A stretch of DNA of 64,000 bases, from assembly GCF_002289575.1 (NCBI RefSeq), contig NZ_NTGA01000005.1, positions 62,001-126,000 on the forward strand. Reading direction: 5' to 3'. The DNA is from Dietzia natronolimnaea. GTDB taxonomy: Bacteria; Actinomycetota; Actinomycetes; Mycobacteriales; Mycobacteriaceae. The position numbers were made by a program, and so were the translations under genes. Positions 40,681-49,500 of the stretch are shown piece after piece. The notes under the pieces are model-generated. The model had not been told where the DNA came from and ran no database searches. It was given only the letters and a program-made list of their open reading frames with translations. The number at the start of each line of letters is the position of its first letter. Position 1 is the stretch's first letter.

Positions 40681-40696
40681 TGTGATGTGTATCACT
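40681..40696. promoter_or_regulatory. CRP/GlxR-like binding site
   Basis: TGTGATGTGTATCACT (40681-40696) matches TGTGA-N6-TCACA at nine of ten defined bases. It lies 24 bp upstream of the exported-protein start, where a bound protein would probably repress. Confidence 0.6.
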
Positions 40697-40779
40697 CTAT
40701 GGCACCGGGAGCGCCCCCATGGTCGGACACGCGGTATCGCGCACCCCGATGACGGGAATCGGCGGGTCAGGGACGACAA

Positions 40780-40792
40780 TGAACGGCGTACA
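40780..40792 (+). promoter_or_regulatory. BioQ-like operator ahead of bioY
   Basis: TGAACGGCGTACA (40780-40792) fits TGAAC-N3-GTTCA with one mismatch, 37 bp before the bioY start. BioQ is the TetR-type biotin repressor of actinobacteria; its gene is not in this window. Confidence 0.6.
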
Positions 40793-40828
40793 GTGTCGAT
40801 CTACTCTCCAGGTGACAAGGAAGTCCAC

Positions 40829-41431
40829 GTGAGCACCTCCATCGATCGGGCCCCGACCCGGAGCGCAACCCGAGATCTCGCCCAGATCGCGGTGTTCGCC
40901 GCCCTCATCGTCGTCCTCGGCCTACCCGGTCAGATCAGCATCGGCTCCGCGGGCGTACCGATCACGCTGCAGACGCTCGGCGTCATGCTCGCCGGTGCGC
41001 TTCTCGGCTGGCGCAAGGGCCTGCTCTCGGTGCTTGCGGTCATCGTCATCGGTCTCGCGCTCCCCGTCCTTGCCGGCGGTCGCACCACACTCACCGCACT
41101 GGCGAGCCCCACCGCGGGATTCCTCCTCGGCTGGCTCCCGGCCGTCGTCGTGATCGGGCTTCTCACCGCCCTGATGATGCCCCGCTACCGCCTGATCCCC
41201 GGGCTGCTCATCAACATCCTCGGTGGCATCGTGGTCATCTACGCCTTCGGCGTGGTGGGCATGCTCATCCGCACCGAGCTGACCCTGACGGCCGCGATCG
41301 CGGCGAACGGTGTCTTCGTGCCCGGCGACCTTCTCAAGGCGGTCATCACGGCCGTCGTCGCCGTCCAGGTCCACAAGGCCCGACCCGGACTGATCGCGCC
41401 ACTCCGCGGACAGCGTCCGTCCCGGACGTGA
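40829..41431 (+). CDS. bioY: Biotin ECF transporter S-component
   Basis: 200 aa from the GTG at 40829 (AAGGAAG upstream). It has six membrane helices and the BioY patterns PGQISIGSAGVPITLQTLGVMLAGALLGWRKG, LPVLAGGRTTLTALASPTAGFLLGW and NGVFVPGDLLKAVITAVVAVQVHKA. It binds biotin in the membrane and works with the BioM ATPase and BioN coupling protein encoded just downstream, forming a dedicated BioMNY importer. Confidence 0.93.
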   Translation: MSTSIDRAPTRSATRDLAQIAVFAALIVVLGLPGQISIGSAGVPITLQTLGVMLAGALLGWRKGLLSVLAVIVIGLALPVLAGGRTTLTALASPTAGFLLGWLPAVVVIGLLTALMMPRYRLIPGLLINILGGIVVIYAFGVVGMLIRTELTLTAAIAANGVFVPGDLLKAVITAVVAVQVHKARPGLIAPLRGQRPSRT

Positions 41432-41441
41432 CCGACCCCGT

Positions 41442-42236
41442 GTGGCAGGTGCCCGCGTGGCGGGCGCCCGCGTGACCCGCGCCCGAGAGGCCGAGCACCG
41501 CGGCACCGAGATCCGTTTCGACGGCGTCAGCCATTCCTACGGTGACCGGACGGTCCTCGCCGACATCGATCTGGTGTTGTCCGAGAGGCGCATCGGGATC
41601 ATCGGCGTCAACGGCGGCGGCAAGTCGACGCTCGCGCGCATGATCAACGGGCTGGTCGTGCCGTCCTCGGGAACGGTGACCGTCGACGGCCTCGACACGC
41701 GCCGCAAGGGATCCCAGGTCCGCCGCCGGGTCGGCTTCTGCTTCACCGATCCCGACACCCAGATCGTCATGCCCACCGTGGCGGAGGACGTCGACTTCTC
41801 CCTTCGTCGGTCGGGCCTGAGCCGCGAGGATCGACGACGACGGGTCGAGCAGGTCCTCGCCACGTACAACCTCGCCGACCACGCCGATCACCCCTGCCAC
41901 CTCTTGTCCGGCGGCCAGAAGCAACTCCTCGCCCTGGCGGCGGTGCTGGTGATCGAGCCCTCGGTGATCGTGGCCGACGAACCCACCACCCTGCTCGACC
42001 TGCGCAACCGCGCGCTGGTGGCCGAGACCTTCGCCGGGCTCCCCCAACAACTCGTGGTGGTGACCCACGATCTGGATCTGGTCGCCGACTTCGACCGCGT
42101 GTTGGTGGTGGACGGTGGCCGGGTGGTGATCGACGACGCCCCCGCGGCCGCGCTGTCCGGGTACCGCCGGATCGCGTTGCATTCGGGCTCGGGGCCCGGT
42201 CCGGGCACGGGGGCCGGCTCGGACCAGGAGACCTAG
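41442..42236 (+). CDS. bioM: Biotin ECF transporter ATPase
   Basis: 264 aa from the GTG at 41442; a GTG at 41475 would skip three short N-terminal repeats (AGARV, AGARV, TRAR-like). Walker A GVNGGGKST, ECF-type Q-loop region FTDPDTQIVMPTVAEDV, signature LSGGQKQLLALA, Walker B VIVADEPTTLLD and H-loop THDLDLV are complete. It powers BioY through BioN and is 10 bp from bioY. The C-terminus is Gly/Pro-rich and probably disordered. Confidence 0.92.
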   Translation: MAGARVAGARVTRAREAEHRGTEIRFDGVSHSYGDRTVLADIDLVLSERRIGIIGVNGGGKSTLARMINGLVVPSSGTVTVDGLDTRRKGSQVRRRVGFCFTDPDTQIVMPTVAEDVDFSLRRSGLSREDRRRRVEQVLATYNLADHADHPCHLLSGGQKQLLALAAVLVIEPSVIVADEPTTLLDLRNRALVAETFAGLPQQLVVVTHDLDLVADFDRVLVVDGGRVVIDDAPAAALSGYRRIALHSGSGPGPGTGAGSDQET

Positions 42237-42836
42237 GTGTTCGCCACCTACCAACCCGGACACTCGCTGCTCCACCGTCTGCCGGCGGGGCTGAAGATCC
42301 TCCTGGTCTGCGCCCTGATCCTCGCGGTGTCACTGTCGGTGGGGCAGGCCTGGCACGTCCTGCCCGCACTGGGGTTCGCCTCCGCGCTCTACGCGATCGG
42401 GCGGATCCGTCCGCGCGCCGCCTGGGACCAGGTTCGTCCCGTGCTGCCGATGCTGATCGCGATCCTGGTGCTGCAGTGGATCGTCGCCGACCTCGACACC
42501 GCGGTCCGGGTGAGCGGCGCGCTGCTCGTGGCGGTCGCCATCGCGGGTCTGGTCGCGCTGACCACCAAGGTCTCGGACATGCTCGACGCGGTCACCCGGG
42601 CCGCCCGGCCGCTGCGGCACATAGGCGTCTCACCGGATCGCGTGGCGCTCGTGCTGGTGTTGACCATCCGCGCGATCCCCCTGCTCGCCCGCCAGCTACG
42701 CCAGGTGACCGAGGCCCGCAAGGCCCGCGGGCTGGGCATGTCGATCCGGGCGCTGGTGGTGCCGACGGTGCTCGGAGCACTCACCACGGCCGACCAACTC
42801 GGTGACGCGTTGGCGGCCCGCGGAGTCGACGACTGA
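42237..42836 (+). CDS. bioN: Biotin ECF transporter transmembrane T-component
   Basis: 199 aa. The GTG follows the bioM stop with no gap. It has an N-terminal PGHSLLHRLPAGLKILLVCALIL, about four or five membrane helices and the coupling helix with the T-component Ala-Arg-Gly signature (EARKARGLGMS). It links BioM ATP hydrolysis to BioY. Confidence 0.92.
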   Translation: MFATYQPGHSLLHRLPAGLKILLVCALILAVSLSVGQAWHVLPALGFASALYAIGRIRPRAAWDQVRPVLPMLIAILVLQWIVADLDTAVRVSGALLVAVAIAGLVALTTKVSDMLDAVTRAARPLRHIGVSPDRVALVLVLTIRAIPLLARQLRQVTEARKARGLGMSIRALVVPTVLGALTTADQLGDALAARGVDD

Positions 42837-42872
42837 GCTCCCCCGGCGCTCCCCTCGGCCCCGCCGACCGGG

Positions 42873-43943
42873 TCAGCGACGCCGACCCTCGCGCCACAGC
42901 AGTCCCAGGAAGAACATGCCTCCGATCACCACGGTCACCACCCCGACCGGGATGGGTAGCGGGAAGGCGTGTTGTGCCACCAGGTCGCTCACCAGGAGCA
43001 GCAGGCCGCCCAACAGTGCCGCCGGGAGCACCCGGTCCGTTCGGGTGAGAAGTCGAGCGACGTGGGGGGCCACCAGCGCCACGAACGCGACAGGCCCGGC
43101 GGTTGCCACCGCGACGGCCGCCAGCAGCGTGGCAGCGGACAGCAGGATGACCCTCGTGGAGCGCATCCGGACCCCCAGCGCGATGGCCGCCTCATCACCC
43201 AATGCCAACGCCCGCAGCCCTCGGGCCTGGCTCCAGATCACCACGGCGGAGAGCAGGAGGAAGAACAGAACGGGACGGAGTTCCGCCCAGCCCCGGCCCT
43301 GCAGCGAGCCGGTGAGCCAGATCTGGGCGGTCACGGCGCTCGCCACGAACACCCGCGAGAGCAGATGGGCCACGTACGCCATTGCCAGTGCCCCGAGGGC
43401 GACACCGACCAAGACCAGGCGAGCGCCGCTCAACCCCCGCCACCAGGTCAACGCCACGATGAGCCCCACCGTGATCGCGGCGCCGATCAGCGCGCCCAGC
43501 CCGACCTGGGCGATCGATCCCCCGGTCACCAGGATCACTGTGGCGCCACCGGCCGAGGCTCCCTGCGTGACGCCGATGATGTCCGGGCTGGCGAGGGGGT
43601 TGCGGGTGAGCGCGCAGAAGACGGCTCCCGACGCCGCCAGGCTGGCGCCCACGACGACGGCGATCAGCGCCCGCGGCAGCCGGCGTTCGGTGACGAAGAA
43701 TCCGGTCGTCCTGTCGGGGGCGTCACCGAACAATGAAGCGACCGCGTCCGGGGCGGTGACCCGGAACTCCCCGATGAGCAGCGACCCCGCGATCAGGACA
43801 CAGGTCGCCAAGGCCAGGACCACCGTGACCCACGCGGTCCTGCCATCCCACCGCACCGAGTACCCGCCCAGCCGCAGGACCCTCTCGCCCGTCGGCAAGG
43901 CGGCGGTGCCCGTCGCACCGCGGGGCGGGGCCGATGCCCTCAC
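42873..43943 (-). CDS. FecCD-type siderophore permease, system 1
   Basis: 356 aa from a GTG overlapping the preceding permease stop (GTGA). The BtuC/FecCD family pattern includes RLPRALIAVVVGASLAASGAVFCALTRNPLASPDIIGVTQGA, DEAAIALGVRM and AGPVAFVALVAPHVARLL. There are about ten helices. It pairs with the next gene as a heterodimeric channel. The binding protein and ATPase are on the opposite strand across a shared IdeR-like box. Confidence 0.92.
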   Translation of the reverse strand: MRASAPPRGATGTAALPTGERVLRLGGYSVRWDGRTAWVTVVLALATCVLIAGSLLIGEFRVTAPDAVASLFGDAPDRTTGFFVTERRLPRALIAVVVGASLAASGAVFCALTRNPLASPDIIGVTQGASAGGATVILVTGGSIAQVGLGALIGAAITVGLIVALTWWRGLSGARLVLVGVALGALAMAYVAHLLSRVFVASAVTAQIWLTGSLQGRGWAELRPVLFFLLLSAVVIWSQARGLRALALGDEAAIALGVRMRSTRVILLSAATLLAAVAVATAGPVAFVALVAPHVARLLTRTDRVLPAALLGGLLLLVSDLVAQHAFPLPIPVGVVTVVIGGMFFLGLLWREGRRR

Positions 43944-45013
43944 GTCACCCCCACCCGTCGGCCGGACGCCAGGTAGACGATCAGTAGCGGCGCGCCGATG
44001 AAGGCGGTCACGACGCCCGCGGGAGTCTCGGCGCCGCCTCCGATCACGCGGCCGATCACATCCGCGACGAGGAGCAGCGCGGGTGCGAGCGCCATCGACA
44101 GCGGAACCACCCGCCGCAGGCTGGGGCCGACCAACCCCCGCGCCAGGTGCGGGATGATCAAGCCCACGAAACCGATCGGGCCGGCCAGCGCGGTCGCCGT
44201 CCCGGCCAGCAGCGCCACGGCGACCAGGCTCCAGACCCGCACCCACCCGGGGCGGACTCCGAGCGAGATGGCGGAGTCGTCCCCCAGCGCGATGGCGTCC
44301 AGGCCGCGTAGGAGGAGCAGTGCGATGATCCCGCCCCCCACGATCAGCGGGACCACGCCGAGCACCTCGTCGACGGGTCGAGCGGTGAGCGAGCCGACCT
44401 GCCAGTAGCGGTATGCGTCGAGGATCTGTTCGTCGAGGACGACGAACGCCTGACTGATGCCGGACAGGGTGGCAGCCAGGGCGACGCCGGCCAGCGTGAG
44501 TCTCACCGGTGACGACGCCGCCATCGACGACGCACTCAGAACCAGGATCACGGCCGAGGCGAGGCCTGCTCCGACCAGGGCGAACCAGACGGTGGACGCC
44601 AGGCCCAGGCCTCCGGTGACGGCCGCTCCGACCACCACCCCGAGTGCCGCACCGGCGTTGACACCGAGAATTCCGGGGTCGGCGATCGGGTTGCGCGTCA
44701 CCGCTTGCATCAGCGCCCCGGCGGCCCCCAGCGCGGCCCCGCAGACCAGCCCCAGCACGGTCCGGTTGACGCGGAGCTCGCCCACGATCCCCACCACGCT
44801 CAGCGATCCCCGCCCCAGGAGCGCCTCGACCACCTCATCGGGCGGGATCGAGCGGGCCCCGATCGCGAAACTGGCCACCACCGCGAGTGCGAGCACGACG
44901 AGCGCCACGAGCACCCCGACCACGACCACGACCTCACCGCGTATGCGGCCCCGGGGTCCCCCGTCGATCTCCGGTGGGACGGCGGGGTCACTCCGCGTCG
45001 GTCTCACAGCCAC
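43940..45013 (-). CDS. FecCD-type siderophore permease, system 1 (partner)
   Basis: 357 aa from a GTG at 45013. Family blocks LRVNRTVLGLVCGAALGAAGALMQAVTRNPIADPGILGVNAGAALG, DDSAISLGVRPG and AGPIGFVGLIIPHLARGLVGP are intact, with about ten helices after a charged N-terminus. It is first in a two-gene leftward operon divergent from the binding-protein gene, with 60 bp between the start codons. No clear ribosome site precedes the GTG. Confidence 0.92.
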   Translation of the reverse strand: MAVRPTRSDPAVPPEIDGGPRGRIRGEVVVVVGVLVALVVLALAVVASFAIGARSIPPDEVVEALLGRGSLSVVGIVGELRVNRTVLGLVCGAALGAAGALMQAVTRNPIADPGILGVNAGAALGVVVGAAVTGGLGLASTVWFALVGAGLASAVILVLSASSMAASSPVRLTLAGVALAATLSGISQAFVVLDEQILDAYRYWQVGSLTARPVDEVLGVVPLIVGGGIIALLLLRGLDAIALGDDSAISLGVRPGWVRVWSLVAVALLAGTATALAGPIGFVGLIIPHLARGLVGPSLRRVVPLSMALAPALLLVADVIGRVIGGGAETPAGVVTAFIGAPLLIVYLASGRRVGVT

Positions 45014-45035
45014 GGTGGAACTGTATCCGACCGCT

Positions 45036-45054
45036 TAGGTAAGCCTTTCCTCGC
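45036..45054. promoter_or_regulatory. DtxR/IdeR-like iron box, system 1
   Basis: TTAGGTAAGCCTTTCCTCG matches the 19-bp consensus TTAGGTTAGSCTAACCTAA at 14 positions. It lies between divergent starts at 45013 and 45074, so one iron-loaded repressor could silence both operons. Confidence 0.65.
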
Positions 45055-45073
45055 TATGGTTTGATTCTCTTTC

Positions 45074-46009
45074 ATGAGCACTTTCCTCCGACGGCGCCGT
45101 GCAGTGCCGTCCCTCCTCGCCCTCGCCGTCGCCTCCGTCGTCACCCTCGCCGGCTGCTCGGGAACGGAGGACTCCCCCGAATCCTCGGCGCAGGACGCGT
45201 ACACGGTCACCCACGCGATGGGCGAGACCACGGTCGAGGCCGCCCCTGAGCGGGTCGTGGTGCTCGACTCCCCGCACCTCGACGCCCTGATCGCTCTGGG
45301 GCACACTCCGGTCGGCATCACCGAGTCCAGCGCCGGCACCGGCGCCCCGCCCTACCTCGGCGAGGTCGACGCCGAGCTGGTCGGTCTCACCTCGGAACCC
45401 GACATCGACAGGATCGCGGCCCTCGCCCCGGATCTGATCATCGGCGCGAAGGTGCGGCACGAGGCGATCTACGACGAGCTCTCCGGTATCGCTCCGACGG
45501 TGTTCTCCGAGAACTCCGGAACCGACTGGCAGGAGCAGGCCCGCATCACCGCCGCCGCAATGAACGAATCGGACGAGATGGAGAAGCTGATCGGCGACCT
45601 CGACACCCGGATTGCCGAGGTCGGGACCGCGGTGGGGGCCGAGGGGACGACGCTCTCGATCGTCCGTTTCCGGCCGGACAACTTCCGTCTCTACGGACCG
45701 GAGACGTTCTCGGGCTCGATCTTGTCCGACATGGGCTTCGAACTGGGCGACCGTGAGTTGAACGAATACTCGATGGCAGAGCTCTCCCCGGAGTTGTACG
45801 AAGAGATCGACGGCGAGGTCGTGTTCTTCACCAACCCCGGTGGCGATCCCTCGGCCACCACGATGGCGACGGTGACCGGCCTGTGGAACGACATCCCCGC
45901 GGTGAAGGACGGTCAGACCTACGAGGTGGACGACGAGACGTGGATGATCGGCATCGGCGTCCTCGGCGCAGCCGAGATCCTCGACGACGTCGAGCAGACC
46001 CTGGGGTGA
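45074..46009 (+). CDS. Ferric-siderophore-binding lipoprotein, system 1
   Basis: 311 aa with a lipoprotein signal ending LAGC (Cys about residue 28). The Fhu/Fec periplasmic-binding fold shows ERVVVLDSPHLDALIALGHTPVGI near the start, APDLIIGAKVRHEAIYDELSGIAPTV and a closing EVDDETWMIGIGVLGAAEILDDVEQTL. It should capture an iron chelate outside the membrane and deliver it to the FecCD pair encoded divergently. It is anchored through Lgt processing. Its stop overlaps the ATPase ATG by one base. Confidence 0.9.
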   Translation: MSTFLRRRRAVPSLLALAVASVVTLAGCSGTEDSPESSAQDAYTVTHAMGETTVEAAPERVVVLDSPHLDALIALGHTPVGITESSAGTGAPPYLGEVDAELVGLTSEPDIDRIAALAPDLIIGAKVRHEAIYDELSGIAPTVFSENSGTDWQEQARITAAAMNESDEMEKLIGDLDTRIAEVGTAVGAEGTTLSIVRFRPDNFRLYGPETFSGSILSDMGFELGDRELNEYSMAELSPELYEEIDGEVVFFTNPGGDPSATTMATVTGLWNDIPAVKDGQTYEVDDETWMIGIGVLGAAEILDDVEQTLG

Positions 46010-46830
46010 TGTCACGCGCTGTCTCGACCCCACTCGACCACCCGGCTCCCCTGACGGCCGAGGGGGCGCGGCTGGCCTACGAGCGCCGGGTCGTGACGAC
46101 GGATCTCGATCTGAGTATCCCCGACAGCGCCTTCACGGTGATCGTGGGGCCGAACGCGTGCGGCAAGTCGACGCTGCTCAAGGCACTGGCCCGGGTCATC
46201 ACACCTGACCGGGGCCAGGTTCTTCTGCACGGCCGGGACATCAGTCGTCTGCGCACCCGCGAGGTCGCCCGCAGGGTGGGCCTGTTACCGCAGGGGGCGG
46301 TCACGCCGGAGGGGATCCGCGTGGGTGACCTGGTGTCCCGTGGTCGGCATCCACACCACAGCCCGCTGCGCCAGTGGAGTCTGGGAGACGATGCCGCCGT
46401 GGCGGAGGCGATGGCCGCCACATCCGTCACCGAGCTCGCAGACCGTTTCGTCGACGAACTGTCGGGCGGCCAGCGGCAACGGGTGTGGATCTCCATGCTC
46501 CTGGCCCAGCAGACGCCGGTACTGCTGCTCGATGAGCCGACGACCTACCTCAACATCTCACACCAGTACGGCGTGCTGGACCTCCTGCGCGACCAACACG
46601 AGTCCGGTCGCACGGTCGTCGCGGTCCTCCACGACCTCAACCAGGCCGCCCGCTACGCCTCGCACCTGGTCGTCATGAAGGACGGGAGTGTGGTCGCCGC
46701 CGGCCCGCCGGGCGACGTGCTCACCGCGACACTGGTCGAGGAGGTGTTCGATCTGCCCAGCCTCGTCGTCCCCGACGCGGTCACCGGGACCCCCACCGTC
46801 GTCCCCCTCGACCGACGTCGCCGTGGTTGA
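46009..46830 (+). CDS. Siderophore ABC transporter ATPase, system 1
   Basis: 273 aa from the ATG at 46009. Walker A GPNACGKST, Q-loop PQGAVTPEGIRV, signature LSGGQRQRVWISMLLAQ, Walker B LLLDEPTTYL and HDLNQAARYASH are those of FepC/FecE. The SRGRHPHHSPLRQWS block is typical of siderophore importers. It forms the ATP-driven part of system 1 with the permeases on the other strand. Confidence 0.93.
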   Translation: MSRAVSTPLDHPAPLTAEGARLAYERRVVTTDLDLSIPDSAFTVIVGPNACGKSTLLKALARVITPDRGQVLLHGRDISRLRTREVARRVGLLPQGAVTPEGIRVGDLVSRGRHPHHSPLRQWSLGDDAAVAEAMAATSVTELADRFVDELSGGQRQRVWISMLLAQQTPVLLLDEPTTYLNISHQYGVLDLLRDQHESGRTVVAVLHDLNQAARYASHLVVMKDGSVVAAGPPGDVLTATLVEEVFDLPSLVVPDAVTGTPTVVPLDRRRRG

Positions 46831-46929
46831 CCCCCCACCTAGCCGCGCGGGTCCTCGGCCCGGTGAGTGGGCGAGACCGACGGTCCGGAGGCGGGCCGGA
46901 CCCGACCGCCGCTGAGTATCGTGGCGATC

Positions 46930-47673
46930 ATGCCCCGCACCCATCGGAGAGCCACCCGCAACAGCTCCATTCGCGTTCCCGGCAGTCCTCGCCCGGAGCC
47001 TTCCGTCGAGCAGTCCACGAGGCCCTCCACGGAGCTGGCCGTGCGCTCGTCGCCCGTCGCCGGAATGGTCGGCTCGGCGTTCGGGGCCGCGGCGGCGGTG
47101 ACGCGCCTGGCCCGCCCCAAGGCTCTGCACCCCCGGGGCGTCGTCGCTCACGCGACCCTGAGCGTCACCGGGGTGGGTCGGACGGGTTCGCCGCTCCTGG
47201 ACATCACGGGCAGGTGGCCCGCGACGGTCCGGTTCTCGCGCGCCGTGGGTCTGCCGGACATCGTCCCCGACATCGGCGGCATGGCCATCCGCGTCCACGC
47301 GGATAGTCCGGTGGACATCCTGCTCGCGAGCACGGGCATGGGTCCGCTCACCCGCTATGTGCTCACCGCGGGTTGGCGGACGACCGGGCGCACCATGACG
47401 TCGATGTTCCCCGTGCGGATCGCGGGCCGCCAGTTGTTGCTGGCCGCGATCCCCACGGGCGACGGCGGCACGTGGACGCTCCAGCACGCCACCCCCCTGG
47501 GCAGGTGGGAGACCCTGGGTCGACTGTCGGTCGACACCTGGGAGGACGACGACGACAACCTGCACTTCGACCCCGTGGGTAACCGCCTGCCCGGATCGCG
47601 GTATCCGCGCCTGCTCGGCGCTCTGCGGCACCCGTCGTATCCCGCACCCGACGAGGGGCCGGAGGCGACCTGA
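46930..47673 (+). CDS. Hypothetical protein with weak resemblance to the catalase core
   Basis: 247 aa from the ATG at 46930; an upstream start at 46867 is possible, and neither has a convincing ribosome site. The stretch HPRGVVAHATLSVTG, then WPATVRFSRAVGLPDIVPDIGGMAIRV, follows the order of catalase motifs (distal His region, then VRFS and RGFA-like), but the distal Asn is replaced and the heme Tyr motif is not evident. At under half catalase length, activity cannot be assumed. It ends 13 bp from the convergent siderophore-interacting gene. Confidence 0.6.
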   Translation: MPRTHRRATRNSSIRVPGSPRPEPSVEQSTRPSTELAVRSSPVAGMVGSAFGAAAAVTRLARPKALHPRGVVAHATLSVTGVGRTGSPLLDITGRWPATVRFSRAVGLPDIVPDIGGMAIRVHADSPVDILLASTGMGPLTRYVLTAGWRTTGRTMTSMFPVRIAGRQLLLAAIPTGDGGTWTLQHATPLGRWETLGRLSVDTWEDDDDNLHFDPVGNRLPGSRYPRLLGALRHPSYPAPDEGPEAT

Positions 47674-47686
47674 TCGGTCGACCGGT

Positions 47687-48610
47687 TCAGGATTCGGCCG
47701 CGCCCCGGCGCCAGTACCCCATGAACGACACGGCCCGCTTGGGCATCCCCGCCCCGTCGACGGCGAGTCGTCGCATCGCCCGGACCAGTGCTGCCTCCCC
47801 TGCCAGGAACACGTAGGGATCCCCGGCGGTGACGGTGGTGGCGGTCTGCCACTCCCGCTCGGCGGGGCGGCGTCCGTCGAGGACCGACTCGACGCACTCC
47901 TGACCCACGCTTAACACTGCGGCGAGGTGGTGCACGAGGGCGTGTCCCCGCTCGCCGGATCGCGCAAGCAGCGTGACCGACTCGGGTGCCTCGGCCGACA
48001 ACGCGAGCACGTCGGCCGAGGTCGGCAGCTCGAGAACTATCTGGACGTCCCTCGCCCCCCGGGGTTCCGCGGCGAGTTCCTCGGCGATCGACAACAGGGC
48101 CGGCGCCGCGGTCTCGTCTCCCGCACACACGACCCGACCTGCGGCACCCGGGTTCCACGCCGCCCACGGAGCGTGTCCGAGCCCCGGACCGGCGATGTGC
48201 ACCGTGTCCCCGGCCTGCACCGACCGCGCCCATCCCGACCCCGGCCCCTCGTCCTCTCCGGGATGGACCACCACGTCCACGGTCAACGCGGGGACCTGCG
48301 CACCGTCGAGGGTCATCGTGTCGGCCCGGCGCACGGTGTAGGTCCGCATCCACCCACGGTCCTCTTCGGGCAGGGCCAGCCACTCGCGGATGCCGTCCGG
48401 GTCGGGGACGATCCCCTGCCCGCCAGGCGGGGGGACGAACACCTTGAAGTACGCGTCGCGTACCGTCCCCGGGTCCACCACCTCCCGCGACCACCTGGTC
48501 AGGTCCGGGCCGGCCAACACCAGTCGGAGGAACGACTCCCCCAGCGCACGTACTCGGACCACCCGGGTCTGCGCGACGAGGATCGGAGCCTCCACGGCCA
48601 TCGCTGTCAT
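47687..48610 (-). CDS. Siderophore-interacting protein (FAD-linked ferric reductase)
   Basis: 307 aa from the ATG at 48610 (ATGA overlap with the ATPase stop). The FAD-binding barrel reads RVVRVRALGESFLRLVLAGPDL, then MRTYTVRRAD (the RxYT flavin motif) and VVHPGEDEGPGSGWARSVQAGD. The NAD(P)H domain has AGDETAAPALLSIAEEL, VFLAGEAALVRAMRRL and GYWRRGAAE. This is the ViuB/YqjH class, which reduces ferric siderophores in the cytoplasm to release iron. It is last in the system 2 operon. Confidence 0.92.
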   Translation of the reverse strand: MTAMAVEAPILVAQTRVVRVRALGESFLRLVLAGPDLTRWSREVVDPGTVRDAYFKVFVPPPGGQGIVPDPDGIREWLALPEEDRGWMRTYTVRRADTMTLDGAQVPALTVDVVVHPGEDEGPGSGWARSVQAGDTVHIAGPGLGHAPWAAWNPGAAGRVVCAGDETAAPALLSIAEELAAEPRGARDVQIVLELPTSADVLALSAEAPESVTLLARSGERGHALVHHLAAVLSVGQECVESVLDGRRPAEREWQTATTVTAGDPYVFLAGEAALVRAMRRLAVDGAGMPKRAVSFMGYWRRGAAES

Positions 48611-49500
48611 ACTGTCCCCTTTCGTCGTCCCCGCGGCAGCACCACCGGCTGGCCGGTGAGCGGGTCGCTGATGATGTCGGCTTCCAGGTCGAACACCCGG
48701 CGCAGGGTCTCGGGGTTGATCACCTGGTCGGGCGGGCCCGCGGCCACGACCCCGCCCTCGGCCACGGCCACGAGGTGGTCGGCCACGCGGGCGGCCAGGG
48801 TGAGTTCGTGCAGGACGGCCACCACCGTTCGGCGTCCCGGCCCCGGGGTACCCGGTTCCGGCTCGTACCCCGCGGGTAGCGGGAGATCCCGGACCAGGTC
48901 CAACACGTCCATCTGGTGGGCCAGGTCGAGGAACGAACACGGCTCGTCCAGGAGCAGGGTCGGGGTCGCCTGGGCCAGAACCAGCGCCACCCACACCCGC
49001 TGGCGTTGGCCGCCGGAGAGCTCGTCGACGCGACGATGGGCGAAACCCGCAGTTCCGGTCAGTGCCAGTGCCTCGGCGACAGCGGGCTCGTCCTGGTCCC
49101 CGGGCCCCCACCAGCGTCGGTGCGGGTGGCGACCGCGCGCCACCAACTCGGCCACGGTGAGGCCCTCCGGAACCAGCGGTGACTGCGGAAGGAACGCCAC
49201 GGCCCTGGCGTGCTCGCGAGCTCTGACGCCGGCCAGGTCCCGCCCGGCCACCTCGATCGATCCGGCCAGTGGGGTGAGCTGCCGGCCCAGCGCCCGGAGG
49301 ATCGTGGACTTGCCGCAGCCGTTGGCCCCGATGAACACCGTGGTGCGGCCGCTGGGGATGTCCAGGTCCAGCTCGCGGATCACGGGGTCAGTGCCGTATC
49401 CCAGAGTCAGCCCGCGCAGGCGGAACGCGGGGTCAGGGTCGGGCGGGACACCGTGGGGCATCGTCGTCGCGTCGGGGGTGACGTGGGTGGTGACACTCAT
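48607..49500 (-). CDS. Siderophore ABC transporter ATPase, system 2
   Basis: 297 aa. Walker A GANGCGKST, Q-loop FLPQSPLVPEGLTV, signature LSGGQRQRVWVALVLAQ, Walker B LLLDEPCSFLD and H-loop VLHELTLAARVADH are present. The His before LTLA keeps the switch function although the usual Asp is Glu. A 12-residue Pro/Gly insertion (EPEPGTPGPG region) splits the segment between Walker B and the H-loop. It overlaps the permease by one base and the siderophore-interacting gene by four. Confidence 0.92.
   Translation of the reverse strand: MSVTTHVTPDATTMPHGVPPDPDPAFRLRGLTLGYGTDPVIRELDLDIPSGRTTVFIGANGCGKSTILRALGRQLTPLAGSIEVAGRDLAGVRAREHARAVAFLPQSPLVPEGLTVAELVARGRHPHRRWWGPGDQDEPAVAEALALTGTAGFAHRRVDELSGGQRQRVWVALVLAQATPTLLLDEPCSFLDLAHQMDVLDLVRDLPLPAGYEPEPGTPGPGRRTVVAVLHELTLAARVADHLVAVAEGGVVAAGPPDQVINPETLRRVFDLEADIISDPLTGQPVVLPRGRRKGTV

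Noticed and set aside
41346-42275. Minus-strand frame opposite bioM rich in His-Ala-Gly repeats
   Set aside because: The repeats simply mirror the 15-bp repeats at the bioM start.
46558-47631. Minus-strand frame opposite the siderophore ATPase end and the catalase-like gene
   Set aside because: Antisense to an intact ATPase 3' end, with low-complexity Arg/Gly/His composition.
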